Assembly (NCBI RefSeq): GCF_019599295.1
Contig: NZ_JAIEWN010000005.1
Coordinates: 98,821-134,860 of the forward strand
Direction: 5' to 3'
Source: Oscillochloris sp. ZM17-4
GTDB lineage: Bacteria > Chloroflexota > Chloroflexia > Chloroflexales > Chloroflexaceae
DNA length: 36,040 nucleotides
Shown here: positions 24,378 through 32,234 of the stretch, in pieces
How the letters are laid out: the number at the start of each line of letters is the position of its first letter
Position numbering within the stretch: position 1 is the first letter of the stretch
Notes under the pieces: generated by a model
What the model was told of the DNA's origin: nothing
The model's database searches: none
Seen by the model: the letters and a program-made list of their open reading frames with translations, nothing else
Made by a program: the position numbers and the translations under genes

Positions 24378-25068
24378 ATTGCTCGGGTGCCTCGAAGCGG
24401 TAGCCGACGCCGCGGACCGTCTGGATATAGCGCGGGTGGGCGGGCTCGGGCTCGATCTTCTCGCGGAGCCAGCGGATATGGACATCGACGGTGCGGCTAT
24501 CGCCGATAAAGTCGAGCCCCCAGACCCGCTCCAGGAGCAGGTCACGCGAGAGGGCGATGCCGCGGTTGCGGACGAGGCAGGTGAGCAGGTCGAACTCCTT
24601 CTGGGGCAGGGTGAGCTCGCGGCTCTCGCTCCAGGCGCGGCGGCTGCTGGTGTCGACGCGCAGGGCGCCGGCCTCCAGCACCTCGCGGCCGCCGGCGCGG
24701 GGCTGGCGCTCGGAGCGGCGCATGATCGCGCGCACGCGGGCCAGGAACTCGCCGAGGCTGAAGGGCTTGCTGATGTAGTCGTCGGCGCCGAGCTCAAGCC
24801 CGGCGATGCGGTCGACCTCGTCCTGGCGGGCGGTGAGCATCATGATCGGGACATCGCTCTCCTGGCGGAGGATGCGGCAGACGGAGAAGCCGTCGAGCCG
24901 GGGGAGCATAATGTCGAGCACGATCAGGTCGGGCTGCTCGCGGCGGGCCTGCTCAAGGCCCTGCACGCCATCGGAGGCGATCAGGACGCTGTAGCCCTCG
25001 CGCTCAAGGTTGTAGCGGATGGTTTCCGCCAGGGTGGTCTCGTCTTCGACGATCAGAATGGTGGACAT
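24376..25068 (-). CDS. OmpR/PhoB-family response regulator
   Basis: A 230-residue two-component regulator. The receiver domain (1-120) has the acidic pocket Glu8-Asp9, phospho-acceptor Asp52 in LIVLDIMLP, and the conserved Lys in YISKPF. A winged-helix DNA-binding domain follows (about 135-228), with LTLPQKEFDLLTCLV, SRTVDVHIRWLREKI and VRGVGYRFE. It most resembles PhoB/PhoP-type regulators. Its partner is the damaged kinase downstream, and the shared operon with an iron-sulfur membrane protein hints at redox or electron-transport control, which is inference. A 7-bp-stem hairpin (25080-25102) lies in its leader, and no ribosome-binding site is evident. Confidence 0.9.
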   Translation of the reverse strand: MSTILIVEDETTLAETIRYNLEREGYSVLIASDGVQGLEQARREQPDLIVLDIMLPRLDGFSVCRILRQESDVPIMMLTARQDEVDRIAGLELGADDYISKPFSLGEFLARVRAIMRRSERQPRAGGREVLEAGALRVDTSSRRAWSESRELTLPQKEFDLLTCLVRNRGIALSRDLLLERVWGLDFIGDSRTVDVHIRWLREKIEPEPAHPRYIQTVRGVGYRFEAPEQ

Positions 25069-25131
25069 GTGGGTGTTGTGCGCGGGTTTCTCAGGCCCGC
25101 GCGCTCCTTCTCTTCACGCGCGCTCACCGAT

Positions 25132-25175
25132 AAAAAATGCCGGCGCACCGGCGCAGATGCGCTGATGGCCGGCAT
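25132..25175 (-). terminator. Rho-independent terminator after tRNA-Pro
   Basis: On the minus strand an 8-bp stem (25168-25175 with 25137-25144) is followed by six T residues (25132-25137). It lies 32 bases past the tRNA 3' end and before the response regulator. Confidence 0.75.
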
Positions 25176-25206
25176 GTGTCGCCCGCTCGATCCGATGCGG
25201 CGATGG

Positions 25207-25283
25207 TGGTCGGGGCGGAGGGATTCGAACCCACGACCCCCGCGTCCCAAACGCGGTGCTCTACCAGGCTGAGCCACGCCCCG
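25207..25283 (-). tRNA. tRNA-Pro (anticodon UGG)
   Basis: A full cloverleaf: acceptor CGGGGCG/CGCCCCG, D-arm GCTC...GAGC, and anticodon stem CCGCG/CGCGG with loop TTTGGGA, giving anticodon TGG. The T-arm has loop TTCGAAT, with one T-T mismatch in the stem. The discriminator A and the 3' CCA are encoded (25207-25209). It is single and followed by its own terminator. Confidence 0.96.
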
Positions 25284-25330
25284 ATGGATGTAAGGGTAGC
25301 AGTAAGATCAGCGAATGTCAAACGGTGCAA

Positions 25331-25382
25331 CGAATGGGAGCGAATAAGCGAATGGGACATTCGCTCATTCGCTCCTATTCGG
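25331..25382. repeat. Inverted repeat with GCGAAT units
   Basis: The left arm (25331-25354) and right arm (25358-25382) are complementary with a few mismatches. The core recurs as AGCGAAT with 8-10 base spacing, so this is a looser cousin of the heptad elements. It encodes the last four residues and TGA stop of the 170-residue protein. Confidence 0.7.
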
Positions 25383-25877
25383 TATCCCTTTGCGCGGGCG
25401 GACGTGCAGCTGGGCGCGCACGCGGTCGACCTCGGCGATGGCATGGCGGACCTCGGCGAGCCACTCGCCGTGCTCGGCGGCGAAGGTGCGCACCGCGTAG
25501 GCCAGGGCGCCGCTGCGGGTCTCGGCGACGCCGGCGGCGACCAGGGTGTCGAGGACGTCGCGCTCGGCGCGGGCGAGGCGGGTCATCACCGGGGCGGTGC
25601 GCGAGCTGAAGAGGGCCTCGGCCTCGCCGGCGCGCATGCCCCAGGCGACGGGGAGCTTCTGTCCGCGCTCGATCTCGCCGGCGATCTGGATGCGCAGGGC
25701 GCGGCTCTCCTCGCGGAGGCGGGCGATCAGGGCGGCGGCCTCACCGGGGCCGGCCGGCGGGGCGACCTGGAGCATGATCACCAGCTCATCGGCGTAGCGG
25801 CGCACCAGGGGCGGGCCGGCGGCCAGGGCGGGCGGCAGGCGCTGGGCGATCCAGAGCTGGAGGTCGTCATCGCTCAT
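25365..25877 (-). CDS. Hypothetical protein, 170 residues
   Basis: I do not recognise this protein. It is soluble, rich in Ala, Arg and Glu, and largely helical. It begins MSDDDLQLWIAQRLPPALAAG. The part from ETRSGALAYAVRTFAAEHGEWLAEV to the end resembles the helix pattern of ribbon-helix-helix or CopG-like proteins, a faint hint of DNA binding. The terminal Asn-Arg-Ser-Glu-stop is written by the inverted repeat. The ATG at 25877 is one base from the expected start of a divergent promoter, so the message may be leaderless. Confidence 0.6.
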   Translation of the reverse strand: MSDDDLQLWIAQRLPPALAAGPPLVRRYADELVIMLQVAPPAGPGEAAALIARLREESRALRIQIAGEIERGQKLPVAWGMRAGEAEALFSSRTAPVMTRLARAERDVLDTLVAAGVAETRSGALAYAVRTFAAEHGEWLAEVRHAIAEVDRVRAQLHVRPRKGIPNRSE

Positions 25878-25884
25878 GGGGGAT

Positions 25885-25916
25885 ATTGTACTCGAAACCG
25901 AGGGATGGGGTACAAT
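25885..25916. promoter_or_regulatory. Symmetrical divergent promoter
   Basis: ATTGTAC (25885-25891) and GTACAAT (25910-25916) are inverted copies. On the plus strand they give TTGTAC, 19 bases, TACAAT; on the minus strand they give the same. Each -10 box is thus the -35 box of the opposite promoter, serving the deacetylase gene to the right and the 170-residue gene to the left. The 19-base spacing is long. Confidence 0.45.
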
Positions 25917-25948
25917 AGAGCGACAGCATGGTAGATATGGAGCCCCCG

Positions 25949-26992
25949 ATGAGCACCGTGATCCTGAGCGACGCGCGCTTTTCCGCACACACATGGTATG
26001 GGCACCCCGAGTGCGCGGATCGGCTCGACGCGATCATGGAGGCGATCGCGGTGTCTGGCCTGGCCGACGACCTGCGCCAGGCGGCGCCGGCCGAGGCGCC
26101 CGAGGCGGCGCTGCTGGCCGTCCACACCCCCGAGCTGCTGCGGCGCATCCGCACCCTAAGCAGCTACGGCGGCGGCCAGATCGATGGCGACACCTATGTG
26201 ACGGCCGACAGCTGGGACGCGGCGGTGTACGCGGCCGGCGCGGCGATCGGGGCCGTCGATGTGGCGCTGGGCGGCCGGCGGGGCAACGCCTTCGCCCTGG
26301 TGCGCCCGCCCGGGCACCACGCCACCCCCGGCCGGGCCATGGGCTTCTGCCTGATCAACAACATCGCCGTGGCCGCCCGCCACGCGATCGACCACTACGG
26401 CCTGGGGCGCGTGGCGATCGTGGACTACGATGTCCACCACGGCAACGGCACCCAGGATATCTTCTACGACGACCCGCGGGTGCTGTTCATCTCCACCCAC
26501 GCGGCGCCATTCTACCCCGGCACCGGGGCGATGGCCGAGGTGGGCGCGGCCGGGCCGGCCGCCGGGACGACGCTGAACATCCCGCTGCCCTTTGGGGTCG
26601 GCGACGCGGGCTACGCGAAGGTCTTCGCCGATCTGGTGGCCCCGGCCCTGCGCCGCTTTAAGCCCGAGCTGCTGCTCGTCTCCGCCGGCTACGACAGCCA
26701 CTGGAAGGACCCGCTCGGGCCGATGGCGCTCTCGACGGCGGGCTTCTCCCACCTCACCGCCACGCTGCTGGGCCTGGCCGATGAGCTGTGCGCGGGCAGG
26801 GTGGCCCTGATCCTGGAGGGCGGCTACAGCCTGGAGGCCCTGGGCGCCTGCGCCGTCTCCTCGCTCCGCCTGATGCTCGGGCGCGACCCCGGCCCCGATA
26901 TGCTCGGCGGGCAGCCGACGGGCGGGACGGACCCCGGCCCGCAGATTGCGATGATCCGCCAGAGGCACCCGATCTTTCTTGATTCATTGTAG
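25949..26992 (+). CDS. Histone-deacetylase-family hydrolase
   Basis: A zinc-dependent deacetylase of the AcuC/acetylpolyamine amidohydrolase/class II HDAC group, 347 residues. Active-site elements are intact: His123-His124 in RPPGHHA, zinc ligands Asp161 and His163 in [13 protein letters not shown], Asp249 in [10 protein letters not shown], and the transition-state Tyr in [10 protein letters not shown]. The substrate could be acetyl-lysine or acetylated polyamines. I chose the ATG at 25949 because GGAG lies six bases before it; ATG at 25928 has no such site. The stop codon TAG is the first bases of the palindrome that follows. Confidence 0.9.
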   Translation: MSTVILSDARFSAHTWYGHPECADRLDAIMEAIAVSGLADDLRQAAPAEAPEAALLAVHTPELLRRIRTLSSYGGGQIDGDTYVTADSWDAAVYAAGAAIGAVDVALGGRRGNAFALVRPPGHHATPGRAMGFCLINNIAVAARHAIDHYGLGRVAIVDYDVHHGNGTQDIFYDDPRVLFISTHAAPFYPGTGAMAEVGAAGPAAGTTLNIPLPFGVGDAGYAKVFADLVAPALRRFKPELLLVSAGYDSHWKDPLGPMALSTAGFSHLTATLLGLADELCAGRVALILEGGYSLEALGACAVSSLRLMLGRDPGPDMLGGQPTGGTDPGPQIAMIRQRHPIFLDSL

Positions 26993-27048
26993 GGCCGAAG
27001 CATTCGGTGCGCGCCGCGCGCGGCGCGCACCGAATGCTTCGGCCCTAC
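26989..27048. repeat. Perfect 60-base palindrome of the GTAGGGCCGAAGC family
   Basis: Two 28-bp arms (26989-27016 with 27021-27048) around CGCG. The outer 15 bases match the element at 7793 while the inner 13 differ. Its TAG at 26990-26992 stops the deacetylase gene. Probably also a terminator. Confidence 0.85.
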
Positions 27049-27059
27049 GGGGGGATACA

Positions 27060-27180
27060 TGGGGTCGCAGCAGGCTGCTGCGCCGTGCGCGGTGAGATGA
27101 TGACACATTTGTACGGGCGTAGCCGTCGCAACAGGCTGCGCCGTGCGCGGCGCAGCCTGTTGCGACTGCTGCGCCCCTAC
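27060..27180. repeat. Nested palindromes upstream of hisH
   Basis: CGCAGCA-GGC-TGCTGCG (27066-27082) is followed by an 18-bp perfect stem (27125-27142 with 27149-27166). The right edge ends TGCTGCGCCCCTAC (27167-27180), the outer end of the GTAGGGNCGCAGC family. CGCCGTGCGCGG occurs twice. It looks like one element inserted into another. No gene lies in 27049-27189. Confidence 0.65.
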
Positions 27181-27189
27181 GAGGATTTT

Positions 27190-27834
27190 ATGATGATCGC
27201 GGTGATTAACTATGGCGCGGGGAACCTGCCGAGCGCGGTGCGCGCCCTGCGCCACGTGGGCGCCGACCTGGAGGTGACCGACGACCCGGCGGCGGTGCTG
27301 GCCGCCGACGCAGTGGTGCTGCCCGGCGTCGGGGCGACGGCCGACACTATGCGCAGCCTGCGAGATCTCGGCATCGCCCAGGTGCTGCCCGAGGTGGTCG
27401 CCTCGGGGCGGCCCTTCCTGGGGATCTGTGTCGGCATGCAGGTGCTGCTGGCCGAGAGCGAGGAGTTCGGCGACCACCCCTGCCTGGGGATTATCGGCGG
27501 CAGCGTGCGGCGTCTGCCCGAGGCGGCCGGCAAGATCCCGCAGATCGGCTGGAACCAGGTGCGCTACGCCCCGGGCCACGCCGGCCACCCGCTCTTCGCC
27601 GACATCCCCGACGGCAGCGACTTCTACTTTGTCCACTCCTACTCCTGTGATGTGGCCGACCCGGCCATCGTGGCGGGCCGCACCGACTACGGCGTCGACT
27701 TCCCCAGCGTGATCGTGCGCGACAACCTCAGCGCTGTGCAGTTCCACCCCGAGAAGAGCGGGCGCTGGGGGCTCCAGCTGCTCCAGAACTTTGTACGAAT
27801 CTGCGCGCGGGCCGACGCGCGCCACGTGAGATAG
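27190..27834 (+). CDS. hisH: Imidazole glycerol phosphate synthase subunit HisH
   Basis: The glutaminase subunit, giving ammonia to HisF in histidine synthesis. The 214-residue protein has the class I glutamine amidotransferase triad: Cys80 in FLGICVGMQ, His186 and Glu188 in [23 protein letters not shown] at the N-terminus is typical. Two adjacent ATGs (27190 and 27193) are possible; GAGG lies at 27181-27184. hisA follows after seven bases, so the two are co-transcribed. No hisF is in this window. Confidence 0.94.
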   Translation: MMIAVINYGAGNLPSAVRALRHVGADLEVTDDPAAVLAADAVVLPGVGATADTMRSLRDLGIAQVLPEVVASGRPFLGICVGMQVLLAESEEFGDHPCLGIIGGSVRRLPEAAGKIPQIGWNQVRYAPGHAGHPLFADIPDGSDFYFVHSYSCDVADPAIVAGRTDYGVDFPSVIVRDNLSAVQFHPEKSGRWGLQLLQNFVRICARADARHVR

Positions 27835-27841
27835 TGAGGCT

Positions 27842-28561
27842 ATGGATATCATCCCTGCGATCGATCTGAAGGACGGCCGCTGCGTGCGGCTCTACCAAGG
27901 CGACTTCGCCCAGGCCACGGTCTATGGCGATGACCCGGTGGCCATGGCGCTGCGCTGGGCCGATATGGGGGCCACCCGGCTCCATGTGGTGGACCTGGAT
28001 GGGGCGAAGGGCGGGCGCCCGGTGAACACCGAGGCGGTGCTCGGGATCGTCCGCGCCCTGAAGATCCCCGTGCAGCTCGGCGGCGGCCTGCGCCGCGAGG
28101 AGGACATCAACGCCGCCCTGGCGCTCGGGGTCGAGCGGGTGATCCTCGGCACCGCCGCCGTCGCGCAGGCCGACCTGGTTGCCCGCGTGGCCGCGCGCTT
28201 CGGCGACCAGATCATCGTCGGCGTGGACGCGCGCGATGGCATGGTGGCCACCGATGGCTGGACGAGCACGGCCGCGGTGCGGGCCACCGAGCTGATCGAC
28301 CATATGGCCGAGCTGGGGGTGCGCCGGATCATCTACACCGACATCAGCCGCGACGGCACCCTGACCGAGCCGAACTTCGCGGCCCTGGGCGAGCTGATCC
28401 GGCCGGGCGGGCCGGCGATCATCGCCAGCGGCGGCATCGCCGCCACCCCGCACCTGCTGCGCCTGGCCAAGCTCGGCGCCGAGGGCGCGATCGTCGGCAA
28501 GGCGATCTACACCGGCGCGATCGATCTGCGCGAGGCGCTCGCCACGCTGGCTCATTCATAA
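27842..28561 (+). CDS. hisA: ProFAR isomerase HisA
   Basis: Isomerises ProFAR to PRFAR in histidine synthesis. A 239-residue TIM barrel with catalytic Asp8 (PAIDLKDG) and Asp129 (VGVDARDG). Phosphate-binding loops include QLGGGLR and IASGGIA. Length and sequence are normal. GTGAGG lies just upstream of the ATG. The TAA stop overlaps a heptad-repeat element. In Actinobacteria a dual PriA enzyme is similar, but nothing here suggests that role. Confidence 0.95.
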   Translation: MDIIPAIDLKDGRCVRLYQGDFAQATVYGDDPVAMALRWADMGATRLHVVDLDGAKGGRPVNTEAVLGIVRALKIPVQLGGGLRREEDINAALALGVERVILGTAAVAQADLVARVAARFGDQIIVGVDARDGMVATDGWTSTAAVRATELIDHMAELGVRRIIYTDISRDGTLTEPNFAALGELIRPGGPAIIASGGIAATPHLLRLAKLGAEGAIVGKAIYTGAIDLREALATLAHS

Positions 28562-28615
28562 TGTTGAATGTTGAATGTTGAATGCTCAGGCCATTCAACA
28601 TTCAACATTCAACAT
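28560..28615. repeat. Heptad inverted repeat (unit GAATGTT)
   Basis: Arms at 28560-28584 and 28592-28615 are complementary, with three and a half GAATGTT units each and a 7-base loop. It starts within the hisA stop codon and ends 13 bases before the next start. Confidence 0.9.
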
Positions 28616-28628
28616 CCAAGAGGACACT

Positions 28629-29726
28629 ATGACCAACCCCGACCTGACGGCGAAATATGAGGAGGAGCGCCTGCGCGCCCACGGCCAGTCGCAGATCGTC
28701 TACCTCCAGGGCCAGATCGATGAGCTGCGCCGGCTGCTCAAGGATCAGACCAATAAATATAACTGGGCCATGGAGCAGGTGCGCAAGACGGAGGCGACCG
28801 TCGTGCAGGTGCAGAGCCTGTTCGACAAGCACACCGAGGAGGTGTCCCAGTCGGCCGACGCGGTGCGGCGCGACGTGATCTCCCTGCGCCGCGAGGTGGC
28901 CGGGGCGCTGGTGAAGATCGACGAGAGCGTGAAGCCGCTGCGCGAGATGCAGGCCCAGATCCAGCAGGTGGCCGACGCGCGCAAGCAGGACCGCGACTTT
29001 GTGGCGGGCTGGTTTGGCCGCGTCGAGGCGGTGGAGCAGCAGCTCCTCGGCATCCAGGCCCAGATCAAGGAGATCGACGAGCGCCAGCGCCAGTACGCGC
29101 TCCAGCTCGACCGGCTGCGCGAGGCGGACTCGGCGGCCTTCCAGGAGGCCCGCAAGGTCTCCGACGAGCTCCAGATCGAGAAGCAGAGCCTGCGCCGCCA
29201 GGCCGTGGAGTCGCAGCAGCTGGTGACGGATGTGCGCGCGGTGCTAGAGGATCACGACTCGCGCATCCACCGGCTCGACGAGATCCGCCAGCAGATCGAC
29301 CTCTTCGCCGAGACGCTGCCGCAGCAGGTGATCGAGATTGGGGCCAGGTTCCCCGATATTATCGCCGACATCAAGCGGGTCGAGCGGCTCTCCACCGAGC
29401 GCTTTCTGATGAACCAGGAGCGGCTGGAGGACATCCGCCAGCAGGCCGACGAGAAGATCAGCACGCTCCAGGAGTCCGACGAGCAGCATATGCGCCAGCT
29501 CACCTCGTGGCTGGAGCGGATCGACGGCTGGCTGCGCGAGCTTGAGCAGCGCCTTGGCCGGACGACGACGCGCCTTGATGCGGCCCAGCAGGTGCATATC
29601 GCGCGGATCGTCGAGATCGAGAACCGCGAGATGGACACGCTGACGAATCTGCTGGCCAGCGTCCGCAGCCAGTTCGAGCGGATCAAGGCGGCGCAGGTGG
29701 AGGCGAAGGCCGGGGAGGGATCGTAG
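28629..29726 (+). CDS. Long coiled-coil protein, unknown function
   Basis: A 365-residue, highly charged protein made almost wholly of helix with heptad hydrophobic spacing, for example IVYLQGQIDELRRLLKDQ (22-40) and VEAVEQQLLGIQAQIKEI (about 135-153). No signal peptide, membrane segment or enzyme motif is present. Cytoskeletal, scaffold or chromosome-associated roles are conceivable but unsupported. AGAGGA precedes the ATG. It follows hisA in the same direction. Its stop TAG is supplied by a short palindrome. Confidence 0.75.
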   Translation: MTNPDLTAKYEEERLRAHGQSQIVYLQGQIDELRRLLKDQTNKYNWAMEQVRKTEATVVQVQSLFDKHTEEVSQSADAVRRDVISLRREVAGALVKIDESVKPLREMQAQIQQVADARKQDRDFVAGWFGRVEAVEQQLLGIQAQIKEIDERQRQYALQLDRLREADSAAFQEARKVSDELQIEKQSLRRQAVESQQLVTDVRAVLEDHDSRIHRLDEIRQQIDLFAETLPQQVIEIGARFPDIIADIKRVERLSTERFLMNQERLEDIRQQADEKISTLQESDEQHMRQLTSWLERIDGWLRELEQRLGRTTTRLDAAQQVHIARIVEIENREMDTLTNLLASVRSQFERIKAAQVEAKAGEGS

Positions 29727-29749
29727 GGACGCAGCGCGCTGCGCCCTTA
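29723..29749. repeat. Short palindrome giving stop codons to both convergent genes
   Basis: GTAGGGACGCAGC faces GCTGCGCCCTTA. Its plus-strand TAG (29724-29726) ends the coiled-coil gene, and its minus-strand TAA (29747-29749) ends the methyltransferase gene. The hairpin between may terminate both transcripts. Confidence 0.8.
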
Positions 29750-30808
29750 GGCCTGGCGCTCGAGGACGAAGATGCGCGGGTGGAGGCCGCCGAGGTCGAT
29801 GCGGAGGAGGCTGTGCAGGCCCCACTCGGGCCGCCCGTCGAGCAGGCGCTCCATGAGGCGCACCTCGTGGGAGAGCAGGACGCAGTGGGAGCCGGGCCGG
29901 GCCACGCGGGCGGCCTCGGCGAGGATGGCCGGGTAGAGCGTGAGGTTCTCGGCGTGGGAGCCGACCAGGTGGCCGAAGGGCAGGTCCGCGCAGATCGCGT
30001 CGATGCTCGAGTCGTGCAGCGGGAGGCGGGTGGCGTCCCAGGGGTGTAGCTCGCAGCGCGCGGCGATGCCGGCGGCGGCGACGTTGGCGCGGGCGCACTC
30101 CAGGGCGGCCGGGTCGATGTCGCAGCCGAAGGCGCGGCGGGCCGGGCCGGCCAGCAGCCGCTCGATCAGCAGGGAGCCCGAGCCGCAGCCGATGTTGAGG
30201 AAGCGGTCGTCGGGGCCGGGGGCGGTGAGCAGGGCCATGGCGTGGGCCACGGCGCCGTTGAGCGCGCCCTCGCGGTTGCAGACGCGCCAGGGCCGGGTGG
30301 CTAGCGGCCGGGGCGAGAGCCGCACGAGCAGCTCCCAGCCCTCGCCGGACGCGGCGCGGCGCAGGCGCAGCAGCAGGTCGCCGTCGTCGGCGCCGACGCT
30401 GAGGCCGGTGGAGGCGGCGAGCTCGGACTTGAGCCGGGTGAGGACGGCGGACTCGGCCCCGGCGGCGCTGAGGAAGAGGGTGGCGAAGGCGCCCGGCGGG
30501 TGCAGGCGGCGCACCCGCTCGATCAGGGCCAGGATGGCGCGGAAGTGCTCGTCGCCCAGCAGGGCCTTCGGGCGGGGCACCGGGAACGCTCTGACGATGT
30601 AGACGGACTGGGCGGTGCGCAGGCCGAGCAGGGCGCGCAGCTCGCCGGCGTAGTCCATGGGGATGACGCCGGGGGGGGCGTCCCGCTCGGGGCGGGCGAC
30701 CGACCCGAGGCGGCGGATCTCGTCGCGGACGATCAGCTCCAGCCCCTCGGGGGCGATGACCTCGATGCGGTGGGGGCGCCCGACGGGGCGCGGGGGTGTC
30801 TTTGCCAT
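29747..30808 (-). CDS. THUMP-type RNA methyltransferase
   Basis: A 353-residue SAM-dependent methyltransferase. The N-terminal half (about 10-170) fits a ferredoxin-like/THUMP RNA-binding region. The Rossmann core has motif I FLNIGCGSGSLLIERLL, then FGCDIDPAALECARAN and the catalytic DLPFGHLVG, the (N/D)-x-P-(F/Y) motif of base N-methyltransferases. This resembles Trm14/TrmN-type enzymes that methylate guanosine in tRNA; a 23S rRNA target of RlmL type is the alternative. The start at 30808 gives the expected N-terminus. The gene diverges from the glycosidase-like gene. Confidence 0.75.
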   Translation of the reverse strand: MAKTPPRPVGRPHRIEVIAPEGLELIVRDEIRRLGSVARPERDAPPGVIPMDYAGELRALLGLRTAQSVYIVRAFPVPRPKALLGDEHFRAILALIERVRRLHPPGAFATLFLSAAGAESAVLTRLKSELAASTGLSVGADDGDLLLRLRRAASGEGWELLVRLSPRPLATRPWRVCNREGALNGAVAHAMALLTAPGPDDRFLNIGCGSGSLLIERLLAGPARRAFGCDIDPAALECARANVAAAGIAARCELHPWDATRLPLHDSSIDAICADLPFGHLVGSHAENLTLYPAILAEAARVARPGSHCVLLSHEVRLMERLLDGRPEWGLHSLLRIDLGGLHPRIFVLERQA

Positions 30809-30819
30809 ACGGCTATAAT

Positions 30820-30871
30820 AAGGCAAAATGCAAAATGCAAAATCTGGATTTTGCATTTTGCATTTTGCCTT
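30820..30871. repeat. Heptad inverted repeat, perfect 25-bp stem (unit GCAAAAT)
   Basis: Positions 30820-30844 pair perfectly with 30847-30871 around a two-base loop, with three GCAAAAT units per arm. It lies between divergent genes, where both promoters should be, so it may affect both. TATAAT at 30814-30819 is a possible rightward -10 box without a clear -35. Confidence 0.85.
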
Positions 30872-30884
30872 GACAAGGTGATCT

Positions 30885-32144
30885 ATGGGCGAGACCTCGT
30901 TCTCCCTCGGGGTGACATACTGGCCGCGCCCGCAGCGCGCCGGCGCGCCGGTGCTGTGTAGCTGGGCCTGGTGCGACCACGGCGCCGTCCGCGATGAGCT
31001 GTCCCACGTGGCGGCCCTCGGCTTCGGCGCGGTGCGCCTGGAGCTGCGCTGGGCCGAGGCCCAGCTCGGGCCGTCGAAGATCAGCACGGCGGCCCTGGCC
31101 GGCCTGGAGCAGGGCCTCGACGCCGCCCACGACGCCGGCCTGCGGGCGACGGTGGCGATCATGGGCGGGGCGCTCGGCGGCGCCGCGCACCTGCCGGCCT
31201 GGGCGGTGGGCTTCCGCAGCGTCGAGGAGGCTCTGCGCGCCCGCCAGCCCGCCGCCCCGCCCACGCCGCCCATCCTCGCCGACGGCTCCTACCGCGCCGA
31301 GCCTGCCCGCGACCTCTACGCCGACCCGGATATGCGCGCGGCCGCCCGCTACCTGCTGCGCGAGACGGTGGGCAACTTCGCGGCGCACCCCGCCGCCCAT
31401 GCCTGGGAGCTGGCCGCCGGCCTCGGCCGTGCCCGCCGCCCGCCCTCGCACCGCGCCGCCGCCGCCTGGTGGGCCGACCTCGCCGAGCAGGCCCGCGCCC
31501 AGGGCGCCCGCGCGCTGGTGGGCGTGGTGGACGGCGACTCGCTCTCCCGCGCCGACTCGCTGCGCCCGGAGCAGGTCGTGGCCGCCGGGGCCGCGCTGGC
31601 CGTGTCGGCGGTGACATCCCCGCCGCCCCAGGTCGCGCGCCCCTGGGAGACGGGCTACGCCACGCTGATGCACGCGGTGGCCGCCGGCCTGCTGCGCGCC
31701 GATGGCCGCGCCGCGCCGGTGGTGGTGGCCGACCTGGGCCTGCCCACGGCGGCCGAGGGGCGGGCCGGCTGGGTGGACAGCGAGGCCTACGGCCAGCCCG
31801 CCCACGCCTTCCTGGCCGACGAGGAGCGGCAGGCCCGCTTCGTCGAGGCGGCACTGGAGGAGCTGCGGCGCGCCGGGGCCGGTGGGGTCTGGCTGGCCGG
31901 CTATGGCGATGTGGCCGCGGGCCTGTGGGCGGTACCGCCTGTGGACCGGGCCTGGCCGGCGCGCACGTGGGGACTGGTGGCCGCCGACGGCCGCGAGAAG
32001 CCGGCCGCCGCCGCCGTGCGCGCCTTCGCCGCCCGCCTGTGCGCCGATGATCTTCCGGCTCCCGTCGGCCCGCCCACCCTGCCGATCGACCCCGAGCGCT
32101 ACTGGCGCGACCCGCGATCCGCCCTGGCGGCCCTCGCGGGATAA
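30885..32144 (+). CDS. Glycoside-hydrolase-like TIM-barrel protein, catalytic acids apparently absent
   Basis: A 419-residue protein that starts like GH5/GH42 family glycosidases: LGVTYWPR, then DELSHVAALGFGAVRLELRWAEAQ, DAAHDAGLRATV and YLLRETVGNFAAHPAAHAWEL. In active relatives the last stretch is followed by Asn-Glu with the acid/base Glu; here it reads WELAAGLGR. The nucleophile strand, usually ending Glu-Phe-Gly, reads VVVADLGLPT. Both expected glutamates therefore appear replaced, suggesting a non-catalytic or changed role. There is no signal peptide. The family assignment is by general resemblance. Confidence 0.6.
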   Translation: MGETSFSLGVTYWPRPQRAGAPVLCSWAWCDHGAVRDELSHVAALGFGAVRLELRWAEAQLGPSKISTAALAGLEQGLDAAHDAGLRATVAIMGGALGGAAHLPAWAVGFRSVEEALRARQPAAPPTPPILADGSYRAEPARDLYADPDMRAAARYLLRETVGNFAAHPAAHAWELAAGLGRARRPPSHRAAAAWWADLAEQARAQGARALVGVVDGDSLSRADSLRPEQVVAAGAALAVSAVTSPPPQVARPWETGYATLMHAVAAGLLRADGRAAPVVVADLGLPTAAEGRAGWVDSEAYGQPAHAFLADEERQARFVEAALEELRRAGAGGVWLAGYGDVAAGLWAVPPVDRAWPARTWGLVAADGREKPAAAAVRAFAARLCADDLPAPVGPPTLPIDPERYWRDPRSALAALAG

Positions 32145-32147
32145 TGT

Positions 32148-32222
32148 GTAGGGCCGAAGCATTCGCCACGCATGCAGATCTGATAGCGCCAGCGCGTGTG
32201 GTGGCGAATGCTTCGGCCCTAC
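32148..32222. repeat. Palindrome of the GTAGGGCCGAAGC family with a 31-base core
   Basis: Arms of 22 bp (32148-32169 with 32201-32222) share the outer 15 bases with the copies at 7793, 26989 and 34187. The inner seven (TCGCCAC) are specific to this locus. The core contains GCAGATC, as does the core at 34187. It lies three bases past the stop of the glycosidase-like gene and 12 before the ABC start. Confidence 0.85.
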
Positions 32223-32234
32223 GGTGGAAATGAC

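Noticed and set aside
28629-29726. Chemoreceptor or SMC-type protein
   Set aside because: The coiled-coil gene has no membrane helices, no signalling hairpin tip and no ATPase motifs, so no family name is justified.
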